DNA from: Priapulus caudatus
Lineage: Eukaryota; Priapulida; Priapulimorpha; Priapulimorphida; Priapulidae
Assembly (NCBI RefSeq): GCF_000485595.1
Contig: NW_014577298.1
Span: 211,219-244,611 of the forward strand
DNA: 33,393 nt
Reading direction: 5' to 3'
Of the stretch, positions 1-25,435 are shown in pieces. Made by a program: the position numbers and the translations under genes. Under the pieces are notes generated by a model that saw nothing but the letters and a program-made list of their open reading frames with translations, searched no databases and was not told the origin of the DNA. Each line of letters begins with the position of its first letter. Positions within the stretch are counted from its first letter, which is position 1.

Positions 1-55
1 GGAGGGAGGGAGGGAAGAGGAAGAGGGAGGCGGAGGAGAGGGAGGGGAGCAAGTG
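1..55. repeat. GGGA/GAG-rich simple repeat
   Basis: The window opens in a purine-only tract built from GGGA, GGA and AGAG units. It is low-complexity sequence with no coding signal. The repeat probably continues to the left of the window. Confidence 0.8.
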
Positions 56-849
56 AGACATAGGAATATCATTCCAGTACCTCCATATATCATTACTCAT
101 ACCCACATGTACTCCGTTCCCCTGTCATCGTACACCGCTTTACAGCGACTTAATCAGCAACTCATTTGTGAACAGCTGGAACGTTCTCACCTCCTAACAC
201 CAATGCACGGCGGAATGCACACTGATGTTCACCCGCGTAGGCACATACATACCCTGCCGCCACAGCACGCACACCTTTACACGGGTACACAGCCACGCGG
301 TTTCACTCACGCAGGGTAGAATCGGCCGGCGCGAGCGTGGACCACAGGTGAGAAACGCCGAGGCTTTTAAACGCTTACACGGGGCGCATAATGAAAGTTG
401 GCTACCGTGTGGCCACTTTGTCGGGGGATCTCGTCATTCTCGTGTGTATGTATACTTTAGCGCGTGGACTTATATTATACATGTTCACGTCAGCCGGGGC
501 TCTCTGTATATATCTCACTAGGTGGCAGCAGCGGCGATCACATAGTTGGGGATTATACATGGCGTTTACATTATATATCTTGGGTTTTATATATATACAT
601 GGGGATTAACATGGCTAGACGTAAGCTGGCCGACATATATACATATACTAGCTGCTCACATAGCTACGCTCAATGAATGTTTTATTTCGCGAATGAATGC
701 AGCAATAAGGTCATAAAATGAGCGTGTGATCATGCACACATGATGCTGACCCACATATTGCATCTCATTATCTATTCATACGTTGGTATTACTTATTCAT
801 TCGTCTGTCTTTCTGTCAACTTTTCCTCTTCCTTTGTGTGCGTATATCA
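56..849. other. Non-coding stretch, no gene recognised
   Basis: Mixed-composition DNA with CA-rich and TATATA-rich patches. Several short open frames overlap here in both directions, but their translations are rich in H, T, Y and I from simple sequence and show no domain, signal peptide or splice structure I recognise. Confidence 0.6.
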
Positions 850-1322
850 GTCAGTGTCAGTCTGTCTGCCTGTCTGTCTGTCTGCATGCCTGACTGCCTA
901 CCTGCCTCCCTGACTGCTCGCCTACCTACCTGCCTGCCTGCCTACCTATCTGCCTGTCTAGATCTGTCTGACTGCCTACCTGCCTCCCTGCATACCTGAC
1001 TGCTTGCCTACCTGCCTGCCTGCCTATCTATCTGGCTGACTGCCTGCTTCCCTCCCTGCCTGCCTGTATCCCTGCTTCCCCGCCTCCCTGCCTGCCTGTA
1101 TCCCTGCCTGCCCGCCTACCTACCTGCCTATCTGCCTACCTGACTGCCTGCCTACCTGCCTACCTGCCTGCCTACCTGACTGCCTCCCTACCTGACTGCC
1201 TTCCTGCCTGCCTACCTACCTGACTGCCTGCCTCCCTACCTGACTGCCTTCCTGCCTGCCTACCTACCTGACTGCCTACCTGCCTATCCACCTACCTACC
1301 TGTCTGTCTATCTGTCGGTCTG
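850..1322. repeat. Cryptic CTGC/CTAC/CTGT tetranucleotide array
   Basis: About 470 bp of pyrimidine-led tetranucleotides (CTGC, CTAC, CTGT, CTGA, CTCC, CTAT) in irregular order. All keep a 4-bp period with C at position one and T at position two, so this is a degenerate tetranucleotide satellite and not a single pure repeat. Confidence 0.85.
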
Positions 1323-1724
1323 CCACCCGCTCACGCAATCTCCTCTCTGTGTGTGCGCATGCGGGCAGCACGGACACGCTTCTAGCTGGTAACCCTATTC
1401 CATCGCACCTGGTGCGACTACCACGCTTACCACATAAGAGTCCCCACCCACTACACAGAGAAATATATCTATAAAGGAACCCTAGTCACACGGACAGCAC
1501 CACTCTGTCGGCTATCGGGTTGTGGAAGGACGCAGAGAGGGCGACAAAAGAGAGCACAGTCTGGGGGGCCACGCAACATTGTCGCATTCCGTGAAAGCCG
1601 CGCTGAGTTTGGACTTGTAAGGAACTGTAACCCTTCTTCCACGGCACTGACTTCCGACACCGCGGTCACATGTGAGAGCAAACAACCTTCTGCTTCACAC
1701 CTGCAGTGTGGTTGTATGGCAGCA

Positions 1725-2482
1725 GGAGAGAGAGGTGGGTGAAGAGAGGGGGTGAAAGAGAGGGTGAAGATAAAGAGAGAGAGAGGGGTGAAAGAGAGGG
1801 CGAGAGAAAGAAAAGGAGAGCGAGAGGGATATATATATATATATATATATATCAAGAGCTAATAATACCTAATACCTATACCTAATAATATATAGATATA
1901 CAGTATATATATAGAGAGAGAGAAAGAGGCAGAAGGAAGAGGGAAAGAAGAGAGCGAAAAAAAAAAAAAGACGAGGTGAGGTGGCCCGAGAGAGAAAGAG
2001 AGAGCGAGAAAGAGAGAGAATGAGAGAGAGGGAGAGAGAGAGAGAGAAGAGAAGAGAGAGAGAGAGAGAGGAAGAGAGAGAAGGGAGGAGATAGAGAGAG
2101 AGAGAGAGAGACGAGAGAGAGAAGAGAGAGAGGAGAGCAGAGAGAAGAGAGAGAGAGAGAAAAGACAAGAGAGAGAGAGAAAGAGACGCGAAGAGGAGAG
2201 GAGGGAGAGGATAGCGATGGAGAGAGAGAGAAGAGACAGAGATAGATGAAAGGATGGGAGAAACAGGGAGAGATATGGAGAGAGAAAGAAAGAGGCAGAA
2301 GGAAGAGGGAGATGGGGGACAGAAAACTGGCGAAGTGAGGTGGGAGAGAGAGGGAAAGAGAGAGAGAGAAATAGAGGCGAAGGGAAAGGAATAAGGGCGA
2401 GAAAAAACGACGGGTGAGGTGGGAGAGAGAGCGCGCGAGGATGGGAAAGAGATGAGGGGAGAGAGAAGGGCGGGACATCAAA
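1725..2482. repeat. GA-rich microsatellite block with embedded (AT)n
   Basis: About 750 bp dominated by GA, GAGG and GAAA on the + strand, interrupted by an (AT)12 run at 1829-1852 and a short AT-rich island at 1853-1912. Long open frames on the minus strand (for example 1859-2521) encode only S, L, F and P from the CT complement; they are repeat artefacts, not genes. Confidence 0.9.
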
Positions 2483-2953
2483 AGCAAGAAGAGTGACGAG
2501 AGAGAGGACTGCGGCATACACTAGGGTTATTGTTAGACAGTTCTCGACTTAAAGCAATCAATCACGAACCGCCAGCATCCTAATACATCTATATGAACGG
2601 TTGTCAAACAAAATTTATACACGCTCATCATTGACTAGCTTTTTTTGTCAGCGTGGTGATTTTACGAGAAATGAGCCGGAAAGGCCGCACACAAGATTTT
2701 ACGTTTGCAATAACACAATACAGTATGTTATAGAAGGGTAGGTAGGTAGGTAGGTAGGTTAGCCATAACTTTATTTTTATTTTGCGGCGCATAATATAGA
2801 CATACACATCGGTAAGTTGAATAATTTGCTTAAAAACCAGCGGAGATTCACAAGGGTTTCAACAGGGTGACCCAGTTTATATGCCAATTACAACAATTCT
2901 GGTTTAAATAATCGTTATGCAAAAACCAGAAGTTATTAATATTATTATCGCGG

Positions 2954-2985
<32 letters not shown>

Positions 2986-3978
2986 ATTATATATATTTAT
3001 ATATATATATATATATATATAGTATATATATTAATACGGTAATAACGTGTAATTGATGAACAATAAATAAAAATAAATAATAATTAATAATAATAATAAA
3101 TAATACTGTGTAATTTTTCTAGGTAGGTTGTGACGGTTTGTAGATGTGGTATTGATTGGTGAGTGGGTTGGAAGAGGCGGGCTTGGGGGCCCCCCTACAC
3201 ACCACACGGAAGGCGGGCACAACCACCGAGTTAGGGCGTTCGCACCCGCCTTACCATCTGTGCATAGTTACACACTGTTCTAGTTTTCATTGTACACGCT
3301 TAACTTTCCCCAGACTAATAAATATATAATTTACGTGCGCGAACGCGCGAAAGTTTTACCTGCGCTTGATTGATTGGCGTTCGCACAGCCGTCGGTGGAT
3401 GAAACAACCGCATAGGTGCGGTACGGCTTTCTCTCTCGGGGGAGGGCAAACGTACTCATTTGGAAACTGTAACTACTAATCATGCAAGCCATGACTCATT
3501 CGATTACATGCCCCGTCGCTATAGAATCAACGTGGATAAGCACAGGCTTAGGATAGGCACTCGCTGCTACCTGCCAGTTTAAGCGGTTTGACAACCTCAG
3601 CTGACAGTTTTCATGTATGACATGTTCACGTGTAACACATGTTCGTGTACGAGAGTACTTAAGTGAAACAGACTGGCAGGTAGCTTGCTCTCATGGAACT
3701 AGCCATTCGAGGTTTTACACGGGATTTGATATAGCTCACTCACTAAGCTCAGGAAAGAAAATTCTCCTATAGGAAGATTTTTTTCTATCAAACACTGAAC
3801 ATATCTAAAGATAGGTCGTGGTGGCCAACACTTAGCCCGGCTTTACTTCCAAGTTACAAGTAGTTTTTCGTGTGTAATATATTGTCCACTCGTCTAAATA
3901 CACATAGCTCCCTGTTACCTGTATGTCCCATCGCTAATTATAGCTCACACCTGGTGTATAGCACAGCCATAATAGTTA
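2483..3978. other. Non-coding stretch with GTAG and AT microsatellites
   Basis: Contains a (GTAG)n run at about 2736-2760 and a long (AT)n tract at about 2954-3030. The tract is bounded by roughly mirrored ends (ATTATTATCGCGG on the left, ACGGTAATAAC on the right). A small inverted-repeat element lies at 3566-3684 and is listed separately. No exon or gene was recognised. Confidence 0.6.
3566..3684. mobile_element. Short inverted-repeat element (MITE-like)
   Basis: GCTACCTGCCAGTTT at 3566-3580 is mirrored by ACTGGCAGGTAGC at 3672-3684, a 13-bp perfect terminal match around about 90 bp of interior. The size and ends resemble a miniature inverted-repeat transposable element or a simple hairpin. 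I see no convincing target-site duplication, so the class is open. Confidence 0.45.
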
Positions 3979-5220
3979 GCAATATACAGAGCACCAGGCA
4001 TGACAGGAACCCCTCTAATATCTAACACATAGCACCAGGCATGGCAGGAACCCCTCTAATATCTAACACATAGCACCAGGCATGACAGGAACACCCTGCT
4101 CCTAATATCTAACACAGATGCAATCAGGCACTGGGCAGGAACCCGCTCTAAAATATCTAAACACAGAGCACCAGGGATGACAGGAACGCGCTTCTAATAT
4201 CTAACACAGAGCACGCCAGGCGATGATCACGGAACCCCTCTAATATCTAACACATAGCACCGAGGCGATGACACGGAACACCTCTAATATCTAACACATG
4301 GCACCAGGCATGAACAGGAACCGCCTGCTAATGAGTCTAAGCAGCAGAGCATCAGGGCATGAACCAGGTAAGCCCCCTCTTAATATCTAACACATAGCAC
4401 CACGGCATGGCAGGAAGGTCTCTAATATCTAAGCACATAGCAGCCAGACCATGGCAGGAACCCTCTAAATATCTAACAAACTAAGCACGACAAGACATGG
4501 CAGGAACCCCTCTAATATCTAACACACGAGGCATCAAGACATGACAGGAGCCCCTTCTTAATATCTAACACGACTGCAACGCGCACCAGGCATGGCAGGA
4601 AGCCGCCTCTAAATCTAACACCACTCAAGCACCAGCATGGGCAGGAACCCCTCTAATATGCTAACACACGAGCACCAGGCATGAAGGAACCCTCTAATAA
4701 TCTAGCAATAGCACCAAAGCATCGACAGGAACCGCCTTACATATCACTAACACAGAGGCACCAAGGCATGGGCAGGAACCTCCTCTAATATCTAACACAT
4801 AGCACCAGGCATGGCAGGAACCCCTCTAATATCTAACACAGAGCATCAGACATGGCAGGAACCCCTCTAATATCTAACACAGAGCACCAGGCATGGCAGG
4901 AACCCCTTCTCAATATCTAAACACATAGCGCCAGGCATGGCAGTGAACCCTCTCTAATCCTCTAAGCCACATAGCACCAAGCATCAGGAACCCCTCTAAT
5001 ATCTAACAAAGAGCAACCAAGGTCATGGCAGGAACCGCCTCTATATATCTAACAGATCATAGCACCAGCATGGCCAGGACCCTCTAATATCTAACACACT
5101 AGCGCCAGGCCATGGCAGGAACCCCTCTAATATCTAACACAATAGCACCAGGCATGACAGGAAGGTCCCTGGTGTCTAACGCAAAGCAACATGCAGGCAT
5201 GGCAGGAAGGTACCTGGTGC
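3979..5220. repeat. 41-bp minisatellite, about 30 copies
   Basis: Tandem copies of a 41-bp unit containing GCACCAGGCATGGCAGGAAC followed by CCCTCTAATATCTAACACATA. Well-preserved copies lie at about 3991-4080 and 4800-4920. Many others differ by scattered single-base insertions (extra C, G or A) more than by substitutions. No open frame spans the array. The last units (5160-5220) replace the CCTCTAATATC part with GGTCCCTGGTG-like sequence. Confidence 0.95.
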
Positions 5221-7078
5221 ATCATCAGGTCAATACAGACGGGTTTACACCTGTGTAGGCAGAGTGCAGCAAATAATTAAACTATGTGTCAACACACGTG
5301 AGAAAGCAGCATTTATCCGAGCACTCAGCAGATAAACAGGGCTGCCATGAGAGGCACCTGTGTTGTCAGGTGAGTGGGTGTGTTGACTCAAGAGTGTAAG
5401 GGACGGCTCGGAGCCCAACATCAAAGCACAGGCTCCCCTGTAAGACCTTGAGCAATAGCATCACGGGTACACATCGTTCGTTCACATAACAGCCGGTAAC
5501 TTGCCCGCGTTCCTTCCATCGAAAAAACCTCGCGTCTCAGTTACGATATGGTTCACCTCTCAGCTCTGTCCCCAATCACAAACAGTTTGACGATTGTGGT
5601 GAAACACTGCATAAACATATATTCGATGTGATATTATCCTGATATTATAACATTACAAGTGATTATTCTACTAAAAAAAGTATAACCCCACTACCGCATG
5701 AATAACTACAGACAAAGAGTTAACTAATACGCGAAAAAGTTTCCCACATGTATTTGTATGAGCTAGGGGGCCTTGCGGCGCAGTGGTATCAGGTCAAGCA
5801 ACTGCCAGAGCTGAGAGAAAGCGCCAACGTGTTCTAAATTACACGTGAAAACTCAGACACAACTCTAATCACACCGTTTAAAAGGCACTTCTGAACACAT
5901 ACTATTTACAATGAGTCACAACTAATACAGTAGCTGACTCAAACTCTAAACAGTAAGCTGCAACCGCCATATGGTAGCCAGCGTGTTGACAACTAAACGC
6001 GCCTTGCTCATTTTCCAACCGCGTAAAAAATCACACGCATTTCGCTAAAAATCCAATTAAATCGAATGCCCGCCCCAGTCGCGCGAGAGGTGCGAGCCTT
6101 TCAAAAATTTGTCACTCTCATCACGGTTGCCACGCTGAAAAGCAAGCAGGTGAAAGCCGGCGGCCAGTGAAAGGGGACAATATCAGCACGCCCGAATCAT
6201 TAGCCACCATCCGGCATTCATACGCGACCAGTTTTTACGCCGAAACGTATAATTTCGCCGGTCGGTTTTTACGCTATGAATTCTTGCTCTCGTGCGTTCA
6301 CAGACAGAACAGGTTTGCGAGCGGCCGCTACTGTGCAAACTAAACAACTCCTCCTCTCCCGGCCTTCCTTCCAAGCGACCATATCAAAAACCTGCCTCTC
6401 ATTTTTTACTCCCCATTCACAAGGCACGAGTTAACTGTTTCAGTATCCATTCACAGAAATGAACGAGCAGTCTTTCAGTTTCAGTTTCAGTTCTTGGTAA
6501 TATACGTCGAGGGTTCTGTTCTGGGTCGAATACCTATCGAGAGGCAAAACTAAACATAGACCATACCTCTCTTATCTAGTTTTCTCCTTCATTCATGCTC
6601 TCTTTTTGGCAGCTTCGTATTGTATGTATATATATGTACAATATAACAAACTACTACACAACAACATAATTAGAATTCTACCCCTGACGAAATTCATGTG
6701 CTAGTTATAATAAAATACATTTAAATTTAAAGCTAAATATTAGTTTATCACTTTCTGAGTTGTAGGTGGACAAATACATGCACAAACATCCACTTCCTTA
6801 TATTATAATGCTATTATAGTAAAATTATTATAAATTGTGAAACCGTGATCCGATTACATCTGTAAGCCTTACTGAGCGTGAGAAAGCCCTGAAGGGGCCA
6901 AACCAAGGCTTATAGAACATGCACCAACCGTAAAAACATACCTCAGTAAACACTGCGAAACAAATCTGTCCACAGTATTTACCATATGCACACAGAAACA
7001 TCACAGCGGTGCGGCCGCGTGTAGGAATAGATAGCAATACAGACTTGTTAAAAAATCGTTTGCTTCTAAATATACTGG
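5221..7078. other. Non-coding stretch, no gene recognised
   Basis: About 1.85 kb of mostly unique-looking DNA. Short open frames on the minus strand at 6183-6374 and 6828-7037 have no recognisable domain and no supporting splice structure. A (TTTCAG)n-like triplication lies near 6475-6492. I see nothing else to annotate. Confidence 0.5.
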
Positions 7079-7086
7079 AGTGGAAT

Positions 7087-7319
7087 CAGGGGCGTAGCTA
7101 CGGGGGGCCTGGGGGGGGAACGTGCCTCCCCCCCACAAATTTTCTGTGCCCCCCAGGGCCCCCCCCACTGAAAATTCATGCTTGATAAAAAAAAAATTGA
7201 ATTAAAAACAATGCCGTTAGAACAGTATAATACAAAGAAAAGTGATATATTGTGCCCCCCCCCGAATGTAAGGCCCCCAGTGCCCCCCCCCCTGCTGAAA
7301 AAACCTAGCTACGCCACTG
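7087..7319 (-). mobile_element. hAT-type MITE, copy 1 (CGTAGCTA family)
   Basis: Non-autonomous DNA transposon of 233 bp. The left end CAGGGGCGTAGCTA (7087-7100) and right end TAGCTACGCCACTG (7306-7319) are terminal inverted repeats with one mismatch. Both sides carry the perfect 8-bp target-site duplication AGTGGAAT (7079-7086 and 7320-7327), the length typical of the hAT superfamily. The interior has poly-G/poly-C tracts and the internal mark GCCGTTAGAACAG. It has no coding capacity. It is the same family as 8397-8635, in the opposite orientation. Confidence 0.9.
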
Positions 7320-7327
7320 AGTGGAAT

Positions 7328-7677
7328 ACAATCAGGCATCGGTGATGTGTGGGGAGGAGAGAAAAATTTAGTGAGGATGTGAGGTGAAGTGAATGTGATG
7401 TGAATGAAGATAGCGATGAGAGATTGGGAAGGGAGGAGGTAGAGAATGAGAAAAGATGAGGTAAATGAGGGAGGCCCACGTAGGAGGGGAGTGGGAGGGC
7501 CAAGGTAGTGGAGTACCAGGTTGGTGCTAGGTTATAAAGTAGAAGATATGATTAATGAGAAGAAGGTGGATCAGGGAGGATGGCAGGGAAAAGTGGAAGA
7601 AGTCACGCGGTGGGTGAGAAGGAGATGAGAAGTTGAGGAGGAAGGAAGGGTGCAAATCCACTTTAGGCACCTTAGGT
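7328..7677. other. Purine-rich non-coding stretch
   Basis: Degenerate GA/GGTGA-rich sequence (GTGAGGATGTGAGGTGAAG and similar). A minus-strand open frame at 7309-7503 reads only S, L, H and P and is a composition artefact. Confidence 0.6.
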
Positions 7678-7785
7678 ATCACGAAGTGATGCATAGATTT
7701 CTGTGTATCATCAACTGATGCACAGATTTCTGTGTATCATCAACTGATGCACAGACTTTCCGTATATCAAGGAATGATGCAAAAA
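7678..7785. repeat. 29-bp tandem repeat, about 3.5 copies
   Basis: Units of the form ATCATCAACTGATGCACAGA plus TTTCTGTGT repeat at about 7678, 7707 and 7736, with a decayed last copy to about 7785. The array runs directly into telomere-like CCCTAA units. Confidence 0.85.
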
Positions 7786-7843
7786 CCCTAACCCTAAACC
7801 TAACCAGTATAGTAACCCTAACCCTAACCAGTAACCCTAACCA
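7786..7843. repeat. Interstitial telomere-like (CCCTAA)n tract
   Basis: Short runs of CCCTAA/CCTAACC separated by CAGTATAGTA and CAGTA spacers, followed by a (GT)n/(GC)n tract to about 7876. This is the complement of the animal telomere unit TTAGGG. The flanking unique DNA and spacers make it an internal relic and not a chromosome end. Confidence 0.8.
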
Positions 7844-8084
7844 GTATGTGTGTGTGTGCGTGCGTGCGTGCGCGTATTTTCACTACGGGATTCCCCTACA
7901 TGATCACTATACTATACTAATGTAACTATACTATATCAACATACATCATCACCGATCACCATAACACTATCAGTATTAGAAATAACAAATCTACAAGTAC
8001 AATGTCAATACTAACTAGACAGAGGGCACTCACGGAGAGTGCATACCTTCGCCAGCATGTAACATGTATGTGTTACGAGCTGGC

Positions 8085-8200
8085 TCGCCGCTCGCTGCTG
8101 GCTGCTGCTGACTTACTCGCCTGCTGCTGACTCGCCGCTCGCTGGTGGTTGCTGCCGACTCACTCGCCTGCTGCTGACTCACCGCTCGCTGACTCGACGC
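8085..8200. repeat. Degenerate GCTGCTGAC/CTCGCC repeat, about 47-bp period
   Basis: CTGCTGCTGACTCGCC-like blocks recur with a longer period of about 47 bp, two full copies. The minus-strand frame 8030-8248 translates to S/A/Q/R-rich repeat sequence only and is not called as a gene. Confidence 0.65.
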
Positions 8201-8396
8201 GCTATCGATCGCGCCGCGCGGACTGGACACACACACACACGAACACACACACGAGACCGATTACATGACCTCCGTTGCGCAGAGGTAATAAACCTACCGC
8301 CGTACCCCGGGCCAGGTCCCCAACACTATAACCCCATCACCATAACCTATCACCATAACGCTAACAATAACCATGCATAAGCTATATAGGCCTATA

Positions 8397-8635
8397 CAGT
8401 GGCGTAGCTATGATTTTTTTCAGCGGGGGGGGGGGGCACTGGGGGCCCTACATTTTCGTGGGGGGGTGCACAATATAATCTTTTCTTTTGTATTATACTG
8501 TTCTAACGGCATTGTTTTTATTCAAATTTTTTTTTTATCCAAGCATGAATTTTCAGTGGGGGGGGGCACCTGGGGGGACAGAAAATTTGTGGGGGCGTCG
8601 TCCCCCCCAGCGCCCCCCCCGTAGCTACGCCCCTG
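8397..8635 (+). mobile_element. hAT-type MITE, copy 2 (CGTAGCTA family)
   Basis: Second copy of the 7087-7319 element in inverted orientation, 239 bp. The ends CAGTGGCGTAGCTA (8397-8410) and TAGCTACGCCCCTG (8622-8635) are terminal inverted repeats. An 8-bp target-site duplication GGCCTATA is present at 8389-8396 and 8637-8644, with one extra C at 8636. The shared interior mark is CTGTTCTAACGGC. Open frames across it are not genes. Confidence 0.9.
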
Positions 8636-8644
8636 CGGCCTATA

Positions 8645-22516
<13,872 letters not shown>

Positions 22517-24279
22517 ACGCCGTAGCCGCCAGGGCGCGCCACTGTGCAGCGGCGGCGACGTCCATGTTGGGAATTTCGCGCGAGCCGGGATTCGGATGAA
22601 ACGGGAGAGTGACTTGCAAGTCTGTGGCATAAGCTAGGTAGAGACGAGATAATTCGATCTGGTTGTTTGTAAAATACGGACGTCCCCGTTAATGATGCAT
22701 CGCTAGTACGGATTCTATCCGCGTGAAATTTGCATTTCATCTTGCCATTTCCTGCTAGCCACAAAAGGTTTAACTGCTTCAACGCACTTATATATATGTA
22801 TAAACATGTATATATATGCATATTTACATGTCTTTTAACTCTTCACTAGCAGGGTGTGCACGGGTAGGACCTTCCACAGAAATTATAAAAATAACAATAT
22901 ATACCTTTCTATATGTCTACAGATATGCTGAGAATCGAATGAATTTAGTTTGTGCTGCTATTAGATTTAGGATTGAGTGCTGAAACATATAGCGTGGGCA
23001 TTATTGGAAATACTTTGTAAAGTACAACAGAGAAGTTGAAATGCTCCAGTAGGTTTGGAGGTAGGTGAAGTAATGAGCATGAATTTGAAGTACCAAGCAT
23101 AATGTTTAGCGGTGTTTAGCATGAATTATATGTATAGCATACATCTACATTTACTGCAACATCTAATGTACAATACAGCGTAATACATATACTGTTACAT
23201 ATACATATACATATACTATATGTTTTTAGTCTTAGTGTGCACATAGTTGTGCGTGTTGTTTTTCAGTTAGTTCGCTAGTTATTGTGTCCCAAACGAACAA
23301 GAAAATGTCGTGGCACTTGCTTTTTGCAACGTCTAGTGGGGAAAACTACAGTGAAGCATAATTTAACTAAGCGATCGAGGAAAGTCATGGATAAAAGGTC
23401 TTTACGTTCGTGTGTTATCTTTAGTTATATCTTCGTCTCACTATAAGTGGTTGTGTGTGATGTGGCAATAGATGCTCGTTTTGTCACAAGTTTTGAAATG
23501 TGGGCCATATGTTTATCCAACTGTGCACAACTGTGACAATGCATTCAGTAGTTTCACGCTACGAATTTACGATTTGGAATCATCCGTATTTGGAATCGTT
23601 TTTGTTTTATACGATGATTTTATTTTATAAGACACTCACTTGACATTTTGCAATGTATCTAGCTAGCTATTGGTGTCATTTTTACCACGATATAACTTTT
23701 AATTCTGTGTTAAGTTGGCATTTTCTCGTAGTTTTTGTGTGATTGCATGTGCTTTTTAATCTTTGTTATGATTTTATATTGGATATGTAGGTATTTCAAG
23801 TGTTATGCTATTGTTTCCCTCAATCTAAAAACACAACCGGTGGCGTGAGGTGGTACGATTAGAAGCGTGAACAGATGTGTGTGACTGTAGAAATGTATAC
23901 CTCATATTTATTGTATTGTATAGGTATAATATATATACATATATTACTGTTAGAGTATTTTGCTGACGCAGGTCGCGGCTGAACTCGTACGCTGATATTA
24001 TTTCGTACTATATTTTGGTGGTTACATTTCGAGGGAACCTGTGACAGTGCAGCCGCATGTTTAGTGTTTGCATACACCAGTAGAGCTTCATACTCAGCAT
24101 ATACGGCATTCCGTGCTTTGGCTGCTTGCGAAACGATGGCAAATCTGGGGTCATGTCACTCCACTGCTCCACGAGTGTATTGTCAATGTGTGCTGTCAAT
24201 GTGTTGAAGCATATTGGTACTATTTTTGGCACAATTTCCTGCCCGTAAGCAAACAGAAAGAATGTCAGGAATGTCAGGA

Positions 24280-24285
24280 AATAAA
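24280..24285 (+). terminator. Candidate polyadenylation signal AATAAA
   Basis: AATAAA in GTCAGGAAATAAAAGGAAT, the first canonical signal I see downstream of the TMEM245 stop (about 1.76 kb). A second, at 24652-24657, is equally possible. Confidence 0.35.
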
Positions 24286-24335
24286 AGGAATTCGCTTTAA
24301 AAAATCAAAGAACTGTTTTTGATTATGTTTGCGTG

Positions 24336-24440
24336 CATGGTTCCCACAAAAGTGTGAATTATTTTTTCAAGGACATTTCAAGGACATGTTTTTTTCAAGC
24401 ACAATCTGGTGACAAGTAGTTTTTGCTTTTTAGAGTCATC
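24336..24440 (+). repeat. GGTTCCCACAA repeat, truncated copy
   Basis: GGTTCCCACAAAAGTGTGAA followed by TTATTTTTTCAAGGACAT and GACAAGTAGTTTTTGC closely matches 26119-26215. It lacks the right end seen near 27090-27138, so it looks like a partial copy of the same interspersed repeat. Confidence 0.7.
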
Positions 24441-24750
24441 ATATATATAACTTCGATTCATATATGAAGTAAAAATAGTTGTTTTACACGAGTGCCGACA
24501 GCAGATTAAACAGCCGCTATAGCTCGCCGATTACCGACTACTGTATCACTCCGAAATTTTATTATTTTAACTGCTCAACACTTTTGCATTCATCAGATTT
24601 TTTCTCCATGAAAAAGACTTCAGTACATGTATTTGTAGTTGTATTACATGCAATAAAAATTTAATAATGATAATAAACAGTTGCCGGTTCTTCATGATGA
24701 CCTTTCATCTGCTGTGTCAGGCAGAGAAATTAACAGTGAATCACTTATTC

Positions 24751-25340
24751 CTTACTCCCCTCGCGCGGATGGTATCGCCCACGACCAGTCAAGCATGGAA
24801 AAACTTTTGCAGGTAAATGGCCGTATTTCAGCCGAAACTTTTTTACTCCCCGAGGCACAAAATGTGAATTTACGCCTATAATACACGCGTACGCGTGCAT
24901 GCGACCATACCCGCGTGTGCGCGTCCGTTAGTGTGTGTGTATATGTGTTTGTGTGACTGTAAAAACACGTATTATAGCCGTATAATCATATTTTGTGCTT
25001 TGGGGGGTGAAAAAGTCGAGGCTGAAAACCGGCCATTTGCTTGGCTAACTTTTCACCGTGCAACTGATGCCGTGGGCGATACTATCCTCGAGAGGGGGAG
25101 GGAAATACTGAGGGGAAGGGAGTGAGAGGGGAGGAGGAAAGAAAGAGGGGAAAAAGGAGAGAGGGACAGAGGGAGGGAAGAATGCAAACAGAGATGTGCA
25201 CACGCATGCACAGTACACACGCGCAGACAAACGCACGTACGGCACAAACGGCACACACACCGGCACGGATGCACATATTCTTTCTAATATAGTTACCTCT
25301 CTCGCCTTCCCGCTCACCCTCTCCCTCTCCGTGTGTCTCG

Positions 25341-25376
<36 letters not shown>

Positions 25377-25388
25377 CTCTCTCTCTCG

Positions 25389-25435
<47 letters not shown>

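Larger units (their letters stand above)
22517..24670 (+). other. Probable TMEM245 3' UTR and flank
   Basis: About 2.1 kb of T-rich unique-looking DNA after the stop. The first good AATAAA signals on this strand are at about 24280 and 24652, so either could set the transcript end; the second is followed by more AATAAA at about 24671. No other gene is recognised here. Confidence 0.45.

Noticed and set aside
1859-2521. Long minus-strand open frames (up to 220 codons) in the GA-rich block
   Set aside because: They encode only S, L, F and P from a CT microsatellite; no domain and no codon-use signal.
3979-5220. CRISPR array
   Set aside because: Units are contiguous 41-bp tandem copies with no unique spacers, in an animal genome.
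5770-5830. SINE or tRNA head at CCTTGCGGCGCAGTGGTATC
   Set aside because: It has an A-box-like start but no B box at the expected distance.
7786-7843. A true chromosome end
   Set aside because: Only a few CCCTAA units, interrupted by spacers and with unique sequence and genes on both sides.
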